DNA of 64,000 nt. It comes from Incurvaria masculella. Taxonomy: Eukaryota; Arthropoda; Insecta; Lepidoptera; Incurvariidae. Below are positions 33,230 to 46,500 of this stretch, one piece after another (within the stretch, counting starts at the first letter, position 1; every line of letters begins with the position of its first letter). Under the pieces are notes generated by a model. It had not been told where the DNA came from, ran no database searches, and was given only the letters and a program-made list of their open reading frames with translations. The DNA is taken from contig OX335649.1 of the NCBI GenBank assembly GCA_946894095.1, forward strand, positions 12,480,001 to 12,544,000. Reading direction: 5' to 3'. Position numbers and translations under genes: made by a program.

Positions 33230-33614
33230 AGCCTCAGTGGCCCAGTGGCGCGACACTTCGGCGATCGCTCTCCGAAGTTAAGCAACGCTGGGTCCGGTCT
33301 GGTCTTGGATGGGTGACCATTCGACCGTTGAGAGAGGCTGGCCGTGGTTCGGATTCCACGTTAAGCTGTAGGTCCCCTTCCTCACTTACTAGGTGGTAGG
33401 GTTTATCCCGCCCGGGTTGGTACCATCGCATTGGATGAACGATGGTCGAAGCGGCAATGAAAATTGTCCGTGTTTTCCATCCAGTTCAATGTAGCCGTGC
33501 AATATAAGGAAGGTCCTGGCATGGCACCTAGTTCCCATGTGGTGTGTTGGGCTAATACCATGACAGAACTTGTGGTATTAGCCATCCATGTCCAGTCACA
33601 TAAAAAAAAAAAAA
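33230..33614 (+). mobile_element. Full-length 5S-rRNA-headed SINE (SINE3 type) with target duplications
   Basis: The head (about 33260-33330) closely follows animal 5S rRNA. It keeps the box A region CCGAAGTTAAGCAACGCTGG and the box C region CTTGGATGGGTGACC. A body of ~250 bases shared with tRNA-headed copies elsewhere follows, then an A-tail at 33602-33614. ATCCTAGTC at 33221-33229 and ATCCTACTC at 33615-33623 are the target duplications, with one mismatch. It is not a functional 5S gene, since the 5' and 3' thirds of 5S are not kept. Confidence 0.9.
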
Positions 33615-33623
33615 ATCCTACTC

Positions 33624-36600
33624 GACCAGTTTTTCTTGGACTGTACCTGTACTGAATAGTACTGAACCTGCACTATACCATTTGGGACATGTGAATATAC
33701 ATTGCAGTGAAAATATCGACCCAGTATCTCACATGCAAAATTCATGGTATTGATTTCAGTAAATTATTTCAATTACCTTTAACATATTTAAAAATAACTG
33801 TACACAGCTGTCTTGTAAACTTTTTCACGTTAGATGTATAAATTTTTTGACAATTCTGGATCACTTAAGGACACATTTAAATTTCGTCATGGGCTCTTTC
33901 ATTCTATAGGCATAAGGTTAATTTCAAATTAGAAGAACTCTTGTAATTGTTGCCACCTTAACATACACGATACGGCATGCTTGTATTCATTGCGGTTCTC
34001 AAAAAAATTTACTAAAAAGTCAGTTAATTGGGCGCAATTAAAATTCTAATAGACCTAGAAGCCGGCCTGGCACCTCGATCGGAAGGTGGCAGCACCTAAA
34101 TATTTGTACTTAACATAAAAAGTAAACAAATTACATATTTTGAAGTCTTCAAAATCGTCTAAAAGTATACAATTAACCGAGTCATTGCAGAACATATTGT
34201 GAAGGATTTCTGATAATAGTTTTAAAATTTCACCTCCAACTCATTTCGCTAACCATTTCGCAAGATGAAGCAAAATAAATTTACTATGTCGCGTCGTTGG
34301 TCTACAAAATATACCAGGTGTTAACGGAGGTATGGTACACCCTGTATATATGTGTTGTATTTTTAATCTTGTTTGATCAGCCTCATAAGATCAGTTTAAT
34401 TACGCCCTTAAGTAAAAACAACATTAAAATAACTAGATCAAATTTCGTCAATGAAAAAACTAAATTTGTAGATTGATGATCTAGTAAGATAGAGTCTTCA
34501 ATATAATAAATGTGTTTTCACATACGTCCTTAATAAGTGAATGCAATCAACTGTTGTCAGGCCCTTAAATTAAAAAGTAAACCTACCGTTATAACCAAAA
34601 TGGTATATGTACATGGACTGAAACATTGTTTTAAAAAGTACAAATGGTACCCATGCAATAACACGACAAACTTTGGCCTGCTCGGTACACGTCATAAAGC
34701 ATAAAGGATTCATTCAAGGGCAATAATTCTGTCTTATGTTTAAATTTAAACCTTATGAAAACAAAAAATCTGAATTAGTCCTTCGAAATCCAATTAGAAT
34801 ACCAATCGAATAAGGCTTGTCTTCTGCAAAACCTTAATGTGCTTAGCTTTCTTTTGATAACCTAAATACTTTAGTGGTAAGTAAGTATGGAATTTAAAAC
34901 GTAGTAATTACCATACAAGACATGGTTGGACACAATACTAGAACAAATGGATGGGAAGCTCTAGAAGTGGAATCCAAAATGATAGAACATTTAATTGTCA
35001 TAGACTCTACACTGCTATAATTTTAAATAAAGTTCTAATAGGTATTGTATATGTGTTAAATAAATCTATCTAGTACATAAATGTATATCATATATACACA
35101 CATGTGGCACAATCTACATTTTTTTCTTTTATGCTTATAACTACCCGCTCCTTGAATGTGCTCGTCTGTGCAATTAATTTATTTGAACATGGTAAATTTA
35201 TAAAAGCAAACAGTAAATGTAGACAATTTTTTTTGGATTATAAAGTAGAATATTAGCTGAGATCGCTCCGGTCGGGTCATTTAAATTTTTGACACTTACC
35301 CGAACGGAGCCCGGTAAAATGTCTCCAGACACGTTCACTCTCGTTCTCGACAACAGCGCCACCCACCGGTTACAGCTTTATCTAAGAAGCATCCAGGTGA
35401 CCCCATAGGTAGAATAAAAACCTGTCATTAAAATCGGTCTTGCTGATTAACGAGGAGAACAATTACGAACACACCCACACTGGTTTTTTATGTATACAGA
35501 TTGACAAATAGAATTAAAATACGGTGTGTTACCAAATGTATTTCATAGCTGACTGGATCTATTAGAGGGAACTTTATTTCTAGAGCGAATGGTGGACATT
35601 GTGTCCAAGTACAGTAACTGTCAGGGCGAGTATTATCTGTCTAAAAATTAGACTATTTTAACAGCATATGCGACATTATTTAAGGTTGTAAACACACACA
35701 TGCAGACAAAATTTAAAGGACCTTACAACACTATTTGAGTACAATTATGAGGGGTGAACTGACGCCCGAGCTGTGAATTGACGCCGGAGTGGTGCAAACC
35801 AATGTTGGGATATTATGCTCTCGATAGTCAGCGACAATGCTGATGATATGTGCGTGCGTCCATTGTCTTTTACGCTCCCTCTATTCATACTTTCAAATAT
35901 CTTTGTATTCTTTAGTTAAACACATTCATAAAGCCGAAAGGCTTGCATCAGAGAATATCAGTGATGCCCTTGAAACTGCGCTAACGCACTAAGCACAAAC
36001 CGGAGCGGGTCTCCCAACAACGACACTATCTACTCAGTACTCACAGCACACACACATTTATGTATTCACCTAAAAATGACCACAGCAACGGCCCCTTTTC
36101 ACGGAAAATAAAAATCACATTCTCACTTTTGTTTTAGCTAGTAAAATTCTCCCAAAATAGGGGGATAATCGGTAAGAGCGCTTCCGAAAGTAAAAAACCA
36201 GTCGGATCCATGGAAGCCACTGTTATTGGAAAATGCACGCTTAGGTGGGATCACCTATCATACCCTACGCTGGTTTTTAGTTCTAGATCTCCCCATAAAA
36301 CATAACATACAGTTATGGTACTTTAGCGTGCACAGCTGTTATCATTACTTCGGTATAAGATTTTTTTTATTGTGATGGTTAAGGTAATAAGACGTTTCCC
36401 AAATTAAATCAGTGTCCCAAAATGGCACCCCGATTGTGGCATAGGCTTTCATCGGAACAGAAGTCGGTACCTAATATTTCCTTAGGTAATGGGTAGTTAC
36501 GTGGCTCCCTCAGACACTGTAGGTTATCTGGCAATGTACGCTACTGGTCTGCGCTCTTAAATACTTTTATAGTACATACATAATACAATGGGGAAATTAA

Positions 36601-39460
36601 TTATATTTTATAATATTATAAGTTAAATAAGGAATTTAACATATTACATCAATATCGTATCCTACTATGGTGTTTCATCAAATTATGCTAGAATAAAATT
36701 CATCATTTACTAATACATAATCTCATATCATATTTAATACGTAAGGCACTCCGAAAAAATTTTGCTGGCTAATTTGCAGATTCGTAAAATACTTTTGCCT
36801 TATTCATTATCTACTAAAGACGTCGAGACGTCTCGTTTGCCGAAGCCTAATGCCGAAAACTGCGAAATCGAAGCTTGCCAAATGTGTTATAATTACGTAT
36901 GATAACATAAATACGTGGTCGCAAACTTATATTGTTAATGTAAGATTAGATACATTATGTGTGAAATATGGCATTAATCTACTCGCCGGATCGGTGCTAC
37001 AGATGTGAAATGTTTACTAATATTGGCAACACCTAATGCTAGACTAGAATTGAGAAAATACGTTCTATGCTCAGAAATTAATTGTATTTTTTTATTAATG
37101 GAATAACAATTTAAAACAAAATTACATATTTATTTACAATATGTATTTGGGTTATCACATGGGAAATGATCCATCGCGCAACTCAATGTAATGCACACGT
37201 TGATTGTGAGCGGCCCTAATGAGAGGAAATCACTACAGCTGATGTCTAGTATAATCTAAGTAACTTTTGTTCATATAACAGTTGTCCACTTAACATTTCG
37301 ACTAAAGTACAATACATATAATTTAGTTACATAACTCTAGCATTTTTAAAATTAACTGCGGACACAACTCGGTGTTTGCATTGCAAAATTTGACAACGGT
37401 TCATCAATTCAGGCCAAAGCATTCGTTGCAGCGATGGCACAATTTTAACATACCTGGTAACATATTGTGAGTGCTGGCAAACTTTTAAAAAGTCAGCGAA
37501 TTGGCAGCCATTTATTACGAAGGCTTCCATTCTTCTACATAATGTATAAATGAAATAATACATTAACTACAACACAGTAAAAATAATTAACAACATCAAA
37601 TCAATAACATATATATAATATTATATATTGACGAAACATCAATGTAAAATTTTTGGAAGGGTGGAGACAATATTAAATAGAAATACTGGCAATGTGTCAT
37701 CGGACATACCCGTAAACAGATGCAACAGTACAAGTAATCATGTATAACAAACTAAAGATAAAGATAAACTCGTTGGCATTAAATATATCATGTATGCATG
37801 CACAGTTTTGATAAAGCAGGCTATACAAATACTCTAGTAATCACTCTCTCTCTCGATCACCTGAGCCTCCATTATGAGTTACACATCACTTATCAAAAAA
37901 TCGCCAAGATCATCGATACCACAGATTTATATTATTGGATAGAGCAGGCATTTGAAGGATATATTAAATCCACGGATTTTTATATCTGTCTAGAAATATG
38001 AAATAATATAAATGTGTTGAAAATATATACAGATATAAAAATCCATGGGCAAGTGATTAAAAAACATTTATATACAGAGTAATAGTTTGTACAATTCTCT
38101 TTCTCTTTGTGCTGCTTAATAGAGGATTTATAGTAGTTTTTTGGAAGCCATAAAGTTTAATCAATTTTCAAAAATTGTGATGTAAAAATGCGCTTATGAA
38201 TTCATTTACTTTTGTTTTTGAACGCAGACTAGACTGTTATGCAACATGAAGTTCGTGCAGTTTACAAAATTATAGACAACTGACCCTCAGCTAAGCTACA
38301 CTTTGATTTGTAATGAAAGACGCATTTGCGTGTTAAGCCACGCTTAAGACATAAGTGAAGCTTATGTAGGGGCTAGATTTGAGTGGAGATTGAAATACCG
38401 GCCCTTAGTGTATCCCTCAAATGAATGCTCAATTGAATGGTGTAAACCTGCGGAATCGATGATCTAAGCGATTTATCGATAAGTGATTTGTAAGGAATGT
38501 GACATGTATGTATGTATAATCGACCGTGAAGCAAGGACACATTAATTTAAGAAAGAGCCCAGTAAAAAGAACTACTTTACGAATATACTCAAAGGCTGGA
38601 CCCGAACCAGCAAAACATACCATTCGCGGGTATTGCGTCTACTAATTTCGCCACCGGCGATACCCATAATTTGGAATGTTCCTACAGTCCCTCTTCCCGT
38701 AATGAATGCCTCCTACTAACACAGTGTTTAAGATTAAACCTACATACATTGATTTAACGCTTCATCTGCGTTGCAGACATTTACTGCAAAGATTGAACAA
38801 ACAAACATATTGCTGTCATCACCAAAATCGTATTTGGCATCAGACGCTAGAGCCAGTCCTTGGAATAAGCGACGTACCTGCTTAGTACGAAACAAATTTC
38901 TACATTTCTATGGTATCATTCTTCATCTATTATATCAATGGCATAGACGTTAGGCATATCAAAATAATAATAGGCTTACTTTACAAATAAGTTTGTGGGT
39001 GCATGTTAACAATTGATGCTGCAAATGCCAGTTGGTTTTAACCGAGATTATAGCCCTATGTATGAAACTATAATTTATCATGCGTCTATCAAATCTGTAA
39101 AAAATGTACATCGATGAAGTTGGACCCCTTGTTATACTAAACGAAGCCAATGTTAGCAGGTGGTTCTCTTCATAAGTAGGTAGTATTTCCAAAACATCTA
39201 TCAAATTGGGCTATCTAACTAATTACATTATCGAATATTCATCCATTTATGTATATCTATTTACATTTTCATGACTAACAAAAACTAGGTTACGACCATA
39301 ATATAGTATCATTCTACCTATAAGAAGGCAATGTTCTACTTGGTTGTAAAGATTGCATGATCTTTATCATTGATAAATAATTGCTCAACATTCCACAAAA
39401 TCGACAACACAATAATTTTTGTAACAGAAACATCGTTTGTTGAATCAGGAACCTGTAAAA
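33624..39460. other. Intergenic, no gene seen
   Basis: Nearly 6 kb without a supported gene. It is AT-rich, with only short frames. The 3' untranslated region or downstream flank of the minus-strand gene at 40123 may extend into it. Confidence 0.4.
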
Positions 39461-39474
39461 TGAATACAATATTC

Positions 39475-39660
39475 TGCACCTCTGTTGCGCCGTCAGCGTG
39501 CTGGAAATGCGACGACGCCGGCGCAGTCCGTGCCTGTAGGGGGGGGTAATGGCGGAGGGGCTCCTCCCCTCCCCGCCCGCCGCTGCCGCCGCAGGCGACA
39601 ACGCAACGACAAAGTTGCGGGCAAAGGTAGCAGTCTGCTTACCGTCCACTGTGCGCATCC
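39475..39660. other. GC-rich island downstream of the minus-strand gene
   Basis: It is a CpG-rich patch with frames open on both strands. On the minus strand, GGTAAGC after GCACAGTGGAC could be a splice donor, but no matching acceptor was identified. Confidence 0.35.
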
Positions 39661-40122
39661 CTTCTCCACGAAATTACACTAACGCATGCCCTCTTGTGCA
39701 GGTGCCTATATTTTTTTTCTAATTTTTGGTCCCGAAAATTGCTATTATATGTAGTGTGTATATGTGGCGCTGGGGAAGCGGTGCTGCAGGGCTAGCAGGC
39801 CGGTACTCGCTCGCGGTTCTCCGAATCGTCTATCCGAATAAAGGCACATTGATCCACCGGCATCCTTCTCGATTCAATATCTTTGGAAAGGGATATTAAA
39901 TAAAATGAAGACATTTAAGATTTGGAAGAAGAGCCACCGTGCTCTTAAAATATTTGACGCACTATCTCTAATGCATCGAAACGTTCAACTATGAATAAAT
40001 AGTCCCAACGCGGACACTGTCGATGTAAAAATTCAGCAACTAATTTGGCAACGGGTTCCACGGTGGTTGGTTCGAATCGCGCTTCCGACTCTTGTCTCGC
40101 CGGTTTGTCGCGGCGCGGCGGC

Positions 40123-40539
40123 TCAGTACGGGTTCTCGCACTTGATGGTGCGCGCGACGTGCGCGGCAGTCGGCGGCCAGGCGACGTCGGCGGCGTCCCA
40201 CTCGGGGTAGGGCTCCGGCGGAGCGGCGTCGAGGCCGTGCGCCGCCTCCGCGCGGCTGAACGCCTCCGCGAAGCGCCCGATCTCCGTCGAGCCGAACGCC
40301 TGCTGGAAGGCGGGCAGCGGCACGGGCGCGAGGGGCGGCGGCGGCGGCGGTGAGCGCGGCGGCGGCGGCGGGGAGCGCGGGGGGGGCGCGGCCGCGTAGT
40401 CGACGTACTCGGGCGCGAGGCGGCTGCGCGGGCGCGGCGACGCGCCTCCGCCGTACGACGCCTCCTCGTAAGGGGAGTACGGGGTCGAGCTCGCTCGGCC
40501 CTCGGCCGCCATCTGCTCCAGCATCGACATGTTCTGCCC
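40123..40539 (-). CDS. Terminal exon of the unrecognised minus-strand gene
   Basis: It encodes 138 residues from GQNMSMLEQM to IKCENPY-stop. There is a proline-rich core and the acceptor CCTTTTCAG. The CG-rich sequence has A/T mostly confined to third positions, as in a real frame. Confidence 0.65.
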   Translation of the reverse strand, partial: GQNMSMLEQMAAEGRASSTPYSPYEEASYGGGASPRPRSRLAPEYVDYAAAPPPRSPPPPPRSPPPPPPLAPVPLPAFQQAFGSTEIGRFAEAFSRAEAAHGLDAAPPEPYPEWDAADVAWPPTAAHVARTIKCENPY

Positions 40540-43500
40540 CTGAAAAGGCAACAATATCATACCGGTCATCTTAAGGCAAACTGTCTGGCGGAACGCTCCA
40601 TGATGTTGGAACACTGAAATATATTTTAGTATCTCTTGGATGAGAATAAAAGATATACCTTAAGACTCCTGAGGTTGCAGTGGTCGTGCATAGCGGCGAG
40701 ATGGCGCAGCGGGTCTCGGAGTGGGCCCCCTCCGCCTCCGGCCCCGCGAGCGTTCCACCCTCCGCCCCAGCCTCCGCCGCCGCCGCTTATCTGTCAATAT
40801 ACAAGTTCTACATCTAGAAGTGTCTTTTTTTGGTTTACGTAAGATAAATCCCTTTTCGCTCCACTTCGAACGATGATTTGGTATTAGTGCGACGCTCATC
40901 CATACTTTCCGTCCGATCCTCATTAACCTGTTAATTCTATTCATGTCACAACTATAACCGGGATTATCGAGTGGATAATGACGTAGGTATATTTGTATCT
41001 TTATGGATATTGAACTTTATGGATCGTACAGGAGGAGACGACTTTTAACGACTATCAAGGTGGTGCCGCAGCGCTTTGTATAAAAACGTAAAAACCACCC
41101 ACCTGATAATGCTGCCAAGACATATGCGGATCGCAGTAGCCTCCAGGCACGCGGCCGGCCCCACCTCCGCACTCCAGGGGAGGCTGTGGACATCACACAC
41201 TTTACATTATTTCAACATTATCATTATTGATTTTTTTATTCCTAACCATAGAGAAAAACTATATCTTAATTTTTAAATATTAAAGTTTGTTCACTTTTTG
41301 ATTGTTGAAAAATCTTCAAGATTTTTATGGAAAATAATTTTTTTTATTACATTTAAATATAATTTAAATGTTTTATAAGGAAGTTCGTAGTGGCGGGGTC
41401 GCAAGTAACGAGATATGATTTACAAGTAGAACTGCAGACGCCACACAATAATGGATGGATGAATTATTAAGAACTAGCAGCCCGTCCCGGCTTTGCACGG
41501 GCATAATATAATTGAAAAAATATTATTTTGACACAATGATACACAAATAAACCCCTTATTACGTAGAGTTCCTAAAAAAATAGCATAAACCTACATTGAA
41601 ATATTTGAAATAAAAATAACAAATTTTGTGAATAAATTTTTTTTGTATTTTTTTTTCTTTTTTGTATTTTTTACTTTTATGTATTTTTCATACTATTAAT
41701 TATTTTAAAAAGGTCATAACCACAAAACAAAGCCATTAAATAAATAATTTATTGAGTTAAAGCCAGGGAGTAAACATTATTTGATGTTGTTTTATTTTTC
41801 ACTAAATAATTAGCTTAACTGTTATTATGATACTTTTGAGATTACCGCGGTCGTTAGACATGTTTGAAAAATGTTACGGCTTTTGAGAAGCTGCCGCGTG
41901 AAAAGCCGTAACATTTTTCAAACATGTTTAACTGTTATTAGCTACCTACATCTACTACTATAACCTACAATTAAAAAGTATTTAATCGAAAATCATAAAA
42001 ACTATTTAAGTCACTTATTTATTAGGATAACTAAATGTACAACATATATTAATGGGTCTAGTTCTGAAAAGAACTTTTTGAATGCGTTTAGTTACCTACT
42101 AAACTAATTATCATCAAGCGACAAAATATTATCAAGCGACAATTTCTTAAATTCCGCACACGGCTGCTGCGTAGGGAGCCGACTGACTCCCTTCCCGTAT
42201 CTCTGAGTGACGCCTACAAACTCTAAAACGCATAGTTTGTCAAAGGGAAGTTTTTTCTAATTTTTAAACTCATGATATCTTTCGAATGAAATGTCGGAAT
42301 CGAATAATTCAAAAAGTAATATGAAGGTATTGAAACAGTCTTAAATAATTATTTATTTATTTTGATAAGGATTCATATCTAGGTACAAATAAAGAGCCTT
42401 TTCTAGCGGCGGTATTTAAATTTTTATTTTAAAATAAATGCACACTTATTGTGACATAACTATAATAGTTAGATGTATGCTGTCGCGACATTTTTTGTAG
42501 ATAATAATGTATTCTATAAAATTGTACTACATCATTTTGTTCTATCGTGAATAGTTTTCGCAGCGCACGCGATGTAAGGAACATTCTTGGTAATTTTTTT
42601 GCACCTTGGGTTACGTTATCGGAGTTTTGGTAAGGATCCCTAATTTTTTTAAGATAAAACATAGCCTATGTCCCTCGGATAGACTGTAGCTTTCCAACGG
42701 TGAAATAATTTTTCAAATCCGTTCAGTAGTTTCCTATCTGTTCATGTATTTGAGCATATTCGGTTCAAATACACAAACAATCAAACCTTTCCTCTTTATA
42801 TAATAGTATAGATAGAGTATAGATTAGAGAGCTCCGATAATAAACGCGTCCGATCGCTGCTAAATTCTAGCTAGAACCGCAGCCTCCGACGCACTATTTA
42901 TAGGCACGCTCCCACCGCCCCGGCCGGCCCGTACTGCCGCAAACCTACGTCCCGCAATTTTTAAATTTGTAATATCTTCGAAAATGTTCATTTAAATCAT
43001 ATGCTGTAAACGGCCATATAAATCTATATTAAATCAACAATGTATTTAAGGTATTTAATTGGATAAGGATTAATGCTGTATTGGTTAAAATCGCCTCGAA
43101 AATTAGCCATTATTTGTCGTAAAAAGTTAATGACAAAAAATTTTTATTGTGGTATATCCATAAGAGATAGACATATACCATCGCGGAGTTTTCTGTAGAC
43201 TTTTTCAATTTGTACAATAGTACATTATTTCGATAAATCTCGTAGGATTCAGCCTGCGTTTGCAATGTAAGCGGAAAAAATGTAATTTATTACGACATCA
43301 CATTGGAAACCTAAAAAATAACAGTATTTCTTCACTATTTAATGGATGTTATTATACATATAAACCTTCCTCTTGAATCACTCTATCTATTAAAAAAAAC
43401 CGCATCAAAATCCGTTGCGTAGTTTTAAAGATTTAAGCGAACATGGGGATATAGGGACAGAGAAAGCGACTTTGTTTTATACTATGTAGTGAAGTGATTA

Positions 43501-46500
43501 GCCAAACTCTGAGTAGCGACATATCGCGACAGGGCTGATAGTGAGCTGCAGGTAAATCAGTTTCAATTTGCTATCATTTACTAAGGCTCTTTCACTAGAC
43601 ATCCAAAGCTCAGCTTCAGTCACTAATAAATAAGCCTTCCACAGGTATCCTTTAACATACTCCTTGAACGACGGTGCAAGAAATATAGTATTAGAAAAAA
43701 AAAGGCCGGTCAAGCGTGAACGTGTTCACGTGCCGCATGTCCCGTCCCGCTGGCTTCAAAATCTAGCTTGTCTCAAAAAGTATGACGTTTTGAACAAAAG
43801 TAATTAGTTTGGTGCACTGCTACATAAGTCTACCTAAATTTGTATTTTTTTCAGAATTTTCAAACAACCGTTAATAGGATAACCATTCAGGACAAAATGC
43901 GTGTGACCGACAAAAATAGAATGGCTTGAAGTAACAGGCTGCATATTATATGATCAATTTTCTTTGTATTTGTATTTGTATTTTACTCATCATCCATAGA
44001 CAGCTTGCTGCACTCGGAATCGTCACATTTCCACATTTAAGGTGGCCCAACCCGGCGGGCCTAACTCATTCGCAGGCACGGTACAAAACCGTGCTGTTGC
44101 GCTCTGGGACCTTCCCTGTTTCAAAGAATAAGACAGGCTCCGTGATGAGGAAGATGCAACATGTCCACAAAAAAGACAATGTACATAGTGTATGATTTGG
44201 TAAGATTTACGAAAATTTTAATTTCAAAACGACTTATTGCTAAAAGTAAACCACGACCGCTGTAGTAAAAAATCGAACAAAAACCAAATAGATTATAAAT
44301 CTTGATTAAATAAGCTATGTCTGATGACTAATCTTTTTAAGATGTTCTTACTTTATCATTGCGTAATCCACCTCCAAAGTTATTGCATAAAACGCGCGAA
44401 AAATGCAAACTTTCGGACCTTATAACTTAGAAACCAAACACAATTTTACAATGCCAATGGTCATCAGACATCTAGTTCGATCAAATAAAGCTATTTTGAG
44501 CAAAATTTTGGATCTCTGACAAGAAATATGGGCGTGATCTTCTTTCCCCTTTTGTATGGGGAGATGAGCGGGATGGGTCATCGTTAATCATAATCATAAT
44601 TCTACATTCGTCAACTTGTGAAAACTAATTACGTACTAACAATTAACAAGTTGCATGATCAGTAGTAATCTCGATCATAGTAAAAGATCTCGATAGTGCA
44701 ACAAGCATATGGTAATGAAGCAAGAGGAACAAGGGTCATGACCATAAGGGCTAGAATGGCAAAGATCTCTTGTATCAAGGCATTTGCCATTTAAGCAACA
44801 CATGGCATTTAAGTTTCAATGCTGTTTAAGAGGATAATGAGGTGATCAAGTTCTATACAATGGCTCGTGCCTGTTTCCTCAGTCAAATTAAGAAATATAT
44901 CTCTGATATTTTGCAGATTAAATAAATCAACCGAGAGCTACGTCTGTACGTTTAAATTTTTTTGATAAATTAACTTAACTCCGTGATATACGCCTCTAAA
45001 AATTTGAATTACAAACAAGCGTATGATATGGTTACAACTTACGTAAAAAAACATTCGTCGGAAGCAGGTTTCGGTCCTGCGACCTTTGGATTTTATTATT
45101 TTCAAAATCTGATCAATGCTTCAAATGTAAATGTCGCTGACACTTAAATTAATGAGATAGCGGTAATGTCGTATCCATTAAATATATAAAATTATCAATT
45201 GAAATCCGGGCTGACTTAACAAGTGTCCGATACCAAAATCGACTTGTTTTTTTTTTTTTTTTTTTTTTAATTTTTTTTTATTAGGCACACAATACAGAAC
45301 AAAGTCTGGCCAGACTTAAATACAAACAATTCTTAATATAAACTTAAATTAAGACAGTGTCCCACTCGGATGAGTGCACAGAAATTGCCAAAAACATAAC
45401 AAAATTAGACTGTAAGTACTTAAGTTCTAAAAGGAGTTACTGTAGATTTGTAAATTACTTAATTATCTAGGTGCAATGTAATAAAATATAATAGTGAAAT
45501 AGAAACATAATTATTTAAGGAACTTTAAGAGTTTCTAAAATGTTTTTCTTGAAAGAATAAATTGATGATGAAAAGATATCTAAACTATCGTTGGAATTCC
45601 GAACTAAATTGTACGATGAGCACATTCTTGCAATTGGGTTACTGGCAGCAATCTTGGTTTTGTATAAAAGTAAAGTAAAAACATTGGGATTACGGGTTTA
45701 CAATTGATTAGAATTTAGCCTGATCTCATTTAAAATTGTGGAATCCAATTTACAGCTTATGATCTTGTGGAGACAAATAAGATCGGCAATTCGTCTTCGG
45801 AAATGAAGTGAATCCATATTAAAATAAGACAATCTTTCATTGTATGAAAGATTGCCTAGTGACCTAGTGAAACGGAAAGATAGTGTTCGAAGGAATTTTT
45901 TATGCACGGACTCAACTCTATCCATATGAACCGCATACGAAGGGGACCAAACCACGGAGCCATACTCCAGTCTAGACATGATGAGGCTATTATACAACAA
46001 AATCAAACTTTTTGGGTTCTTGAAATCTTTCGTTGTTCTAAGGATAAATCGAAGAAGCCTGTTACTGTTATTAACAATGTATTCAATGTGTTCTTTGTAT
46101 GTGAGTTTTTCATCAAACAGTATACCTTAATCCTTCGCAATAGATCTGTATATATATGATATATATGATATCTCAATCATTGCAATCAAAAAGCCTTAGC
46201 TTAGAATCGATACGCGAAATCATCAGCGCCACCCTTGTGGAGGGTAAGCATTGTGTCGATTTGAATAATCGGAAAATTCGTTTGCTGACATAATTGTCGT
46301 GATAGCTCAGTTGGTTAGAGCAGTGGGCATGTAATCCTTGCTTTGAATCCTTCTTCCGAGTAATGTCACGACCAAAAACTTTTTCGGATTATTTTCAAAA
46401 TCTGATTATAATGCTTCAAATGTACGAGTAGGTGTCGCTGAACTTATGAGATGATGGTAATTTCGTAACCATTAAATACATAAAATTAGTAACTCTCAGT

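Noticed and set aside
33260..33330. Possible 5S rRNA gene
   Set aside because: Only the central promoter region of 5S is kept. It continues into a SINE body, A-tail and target duplications.
39314..39658. 114-codon minus-strand frame downstream of the unknown gene
   Set aside because: Arg/Ala low complexity in a GC-rich patch; a donor-like site is present but no acceptor.
46300..46376. Possible tRNA gene
   Set aside because: The A and B boxes are degenerate and the arms do not form a full cloverleaf by eye. It is followed by SINE body sequence found elsewhere.
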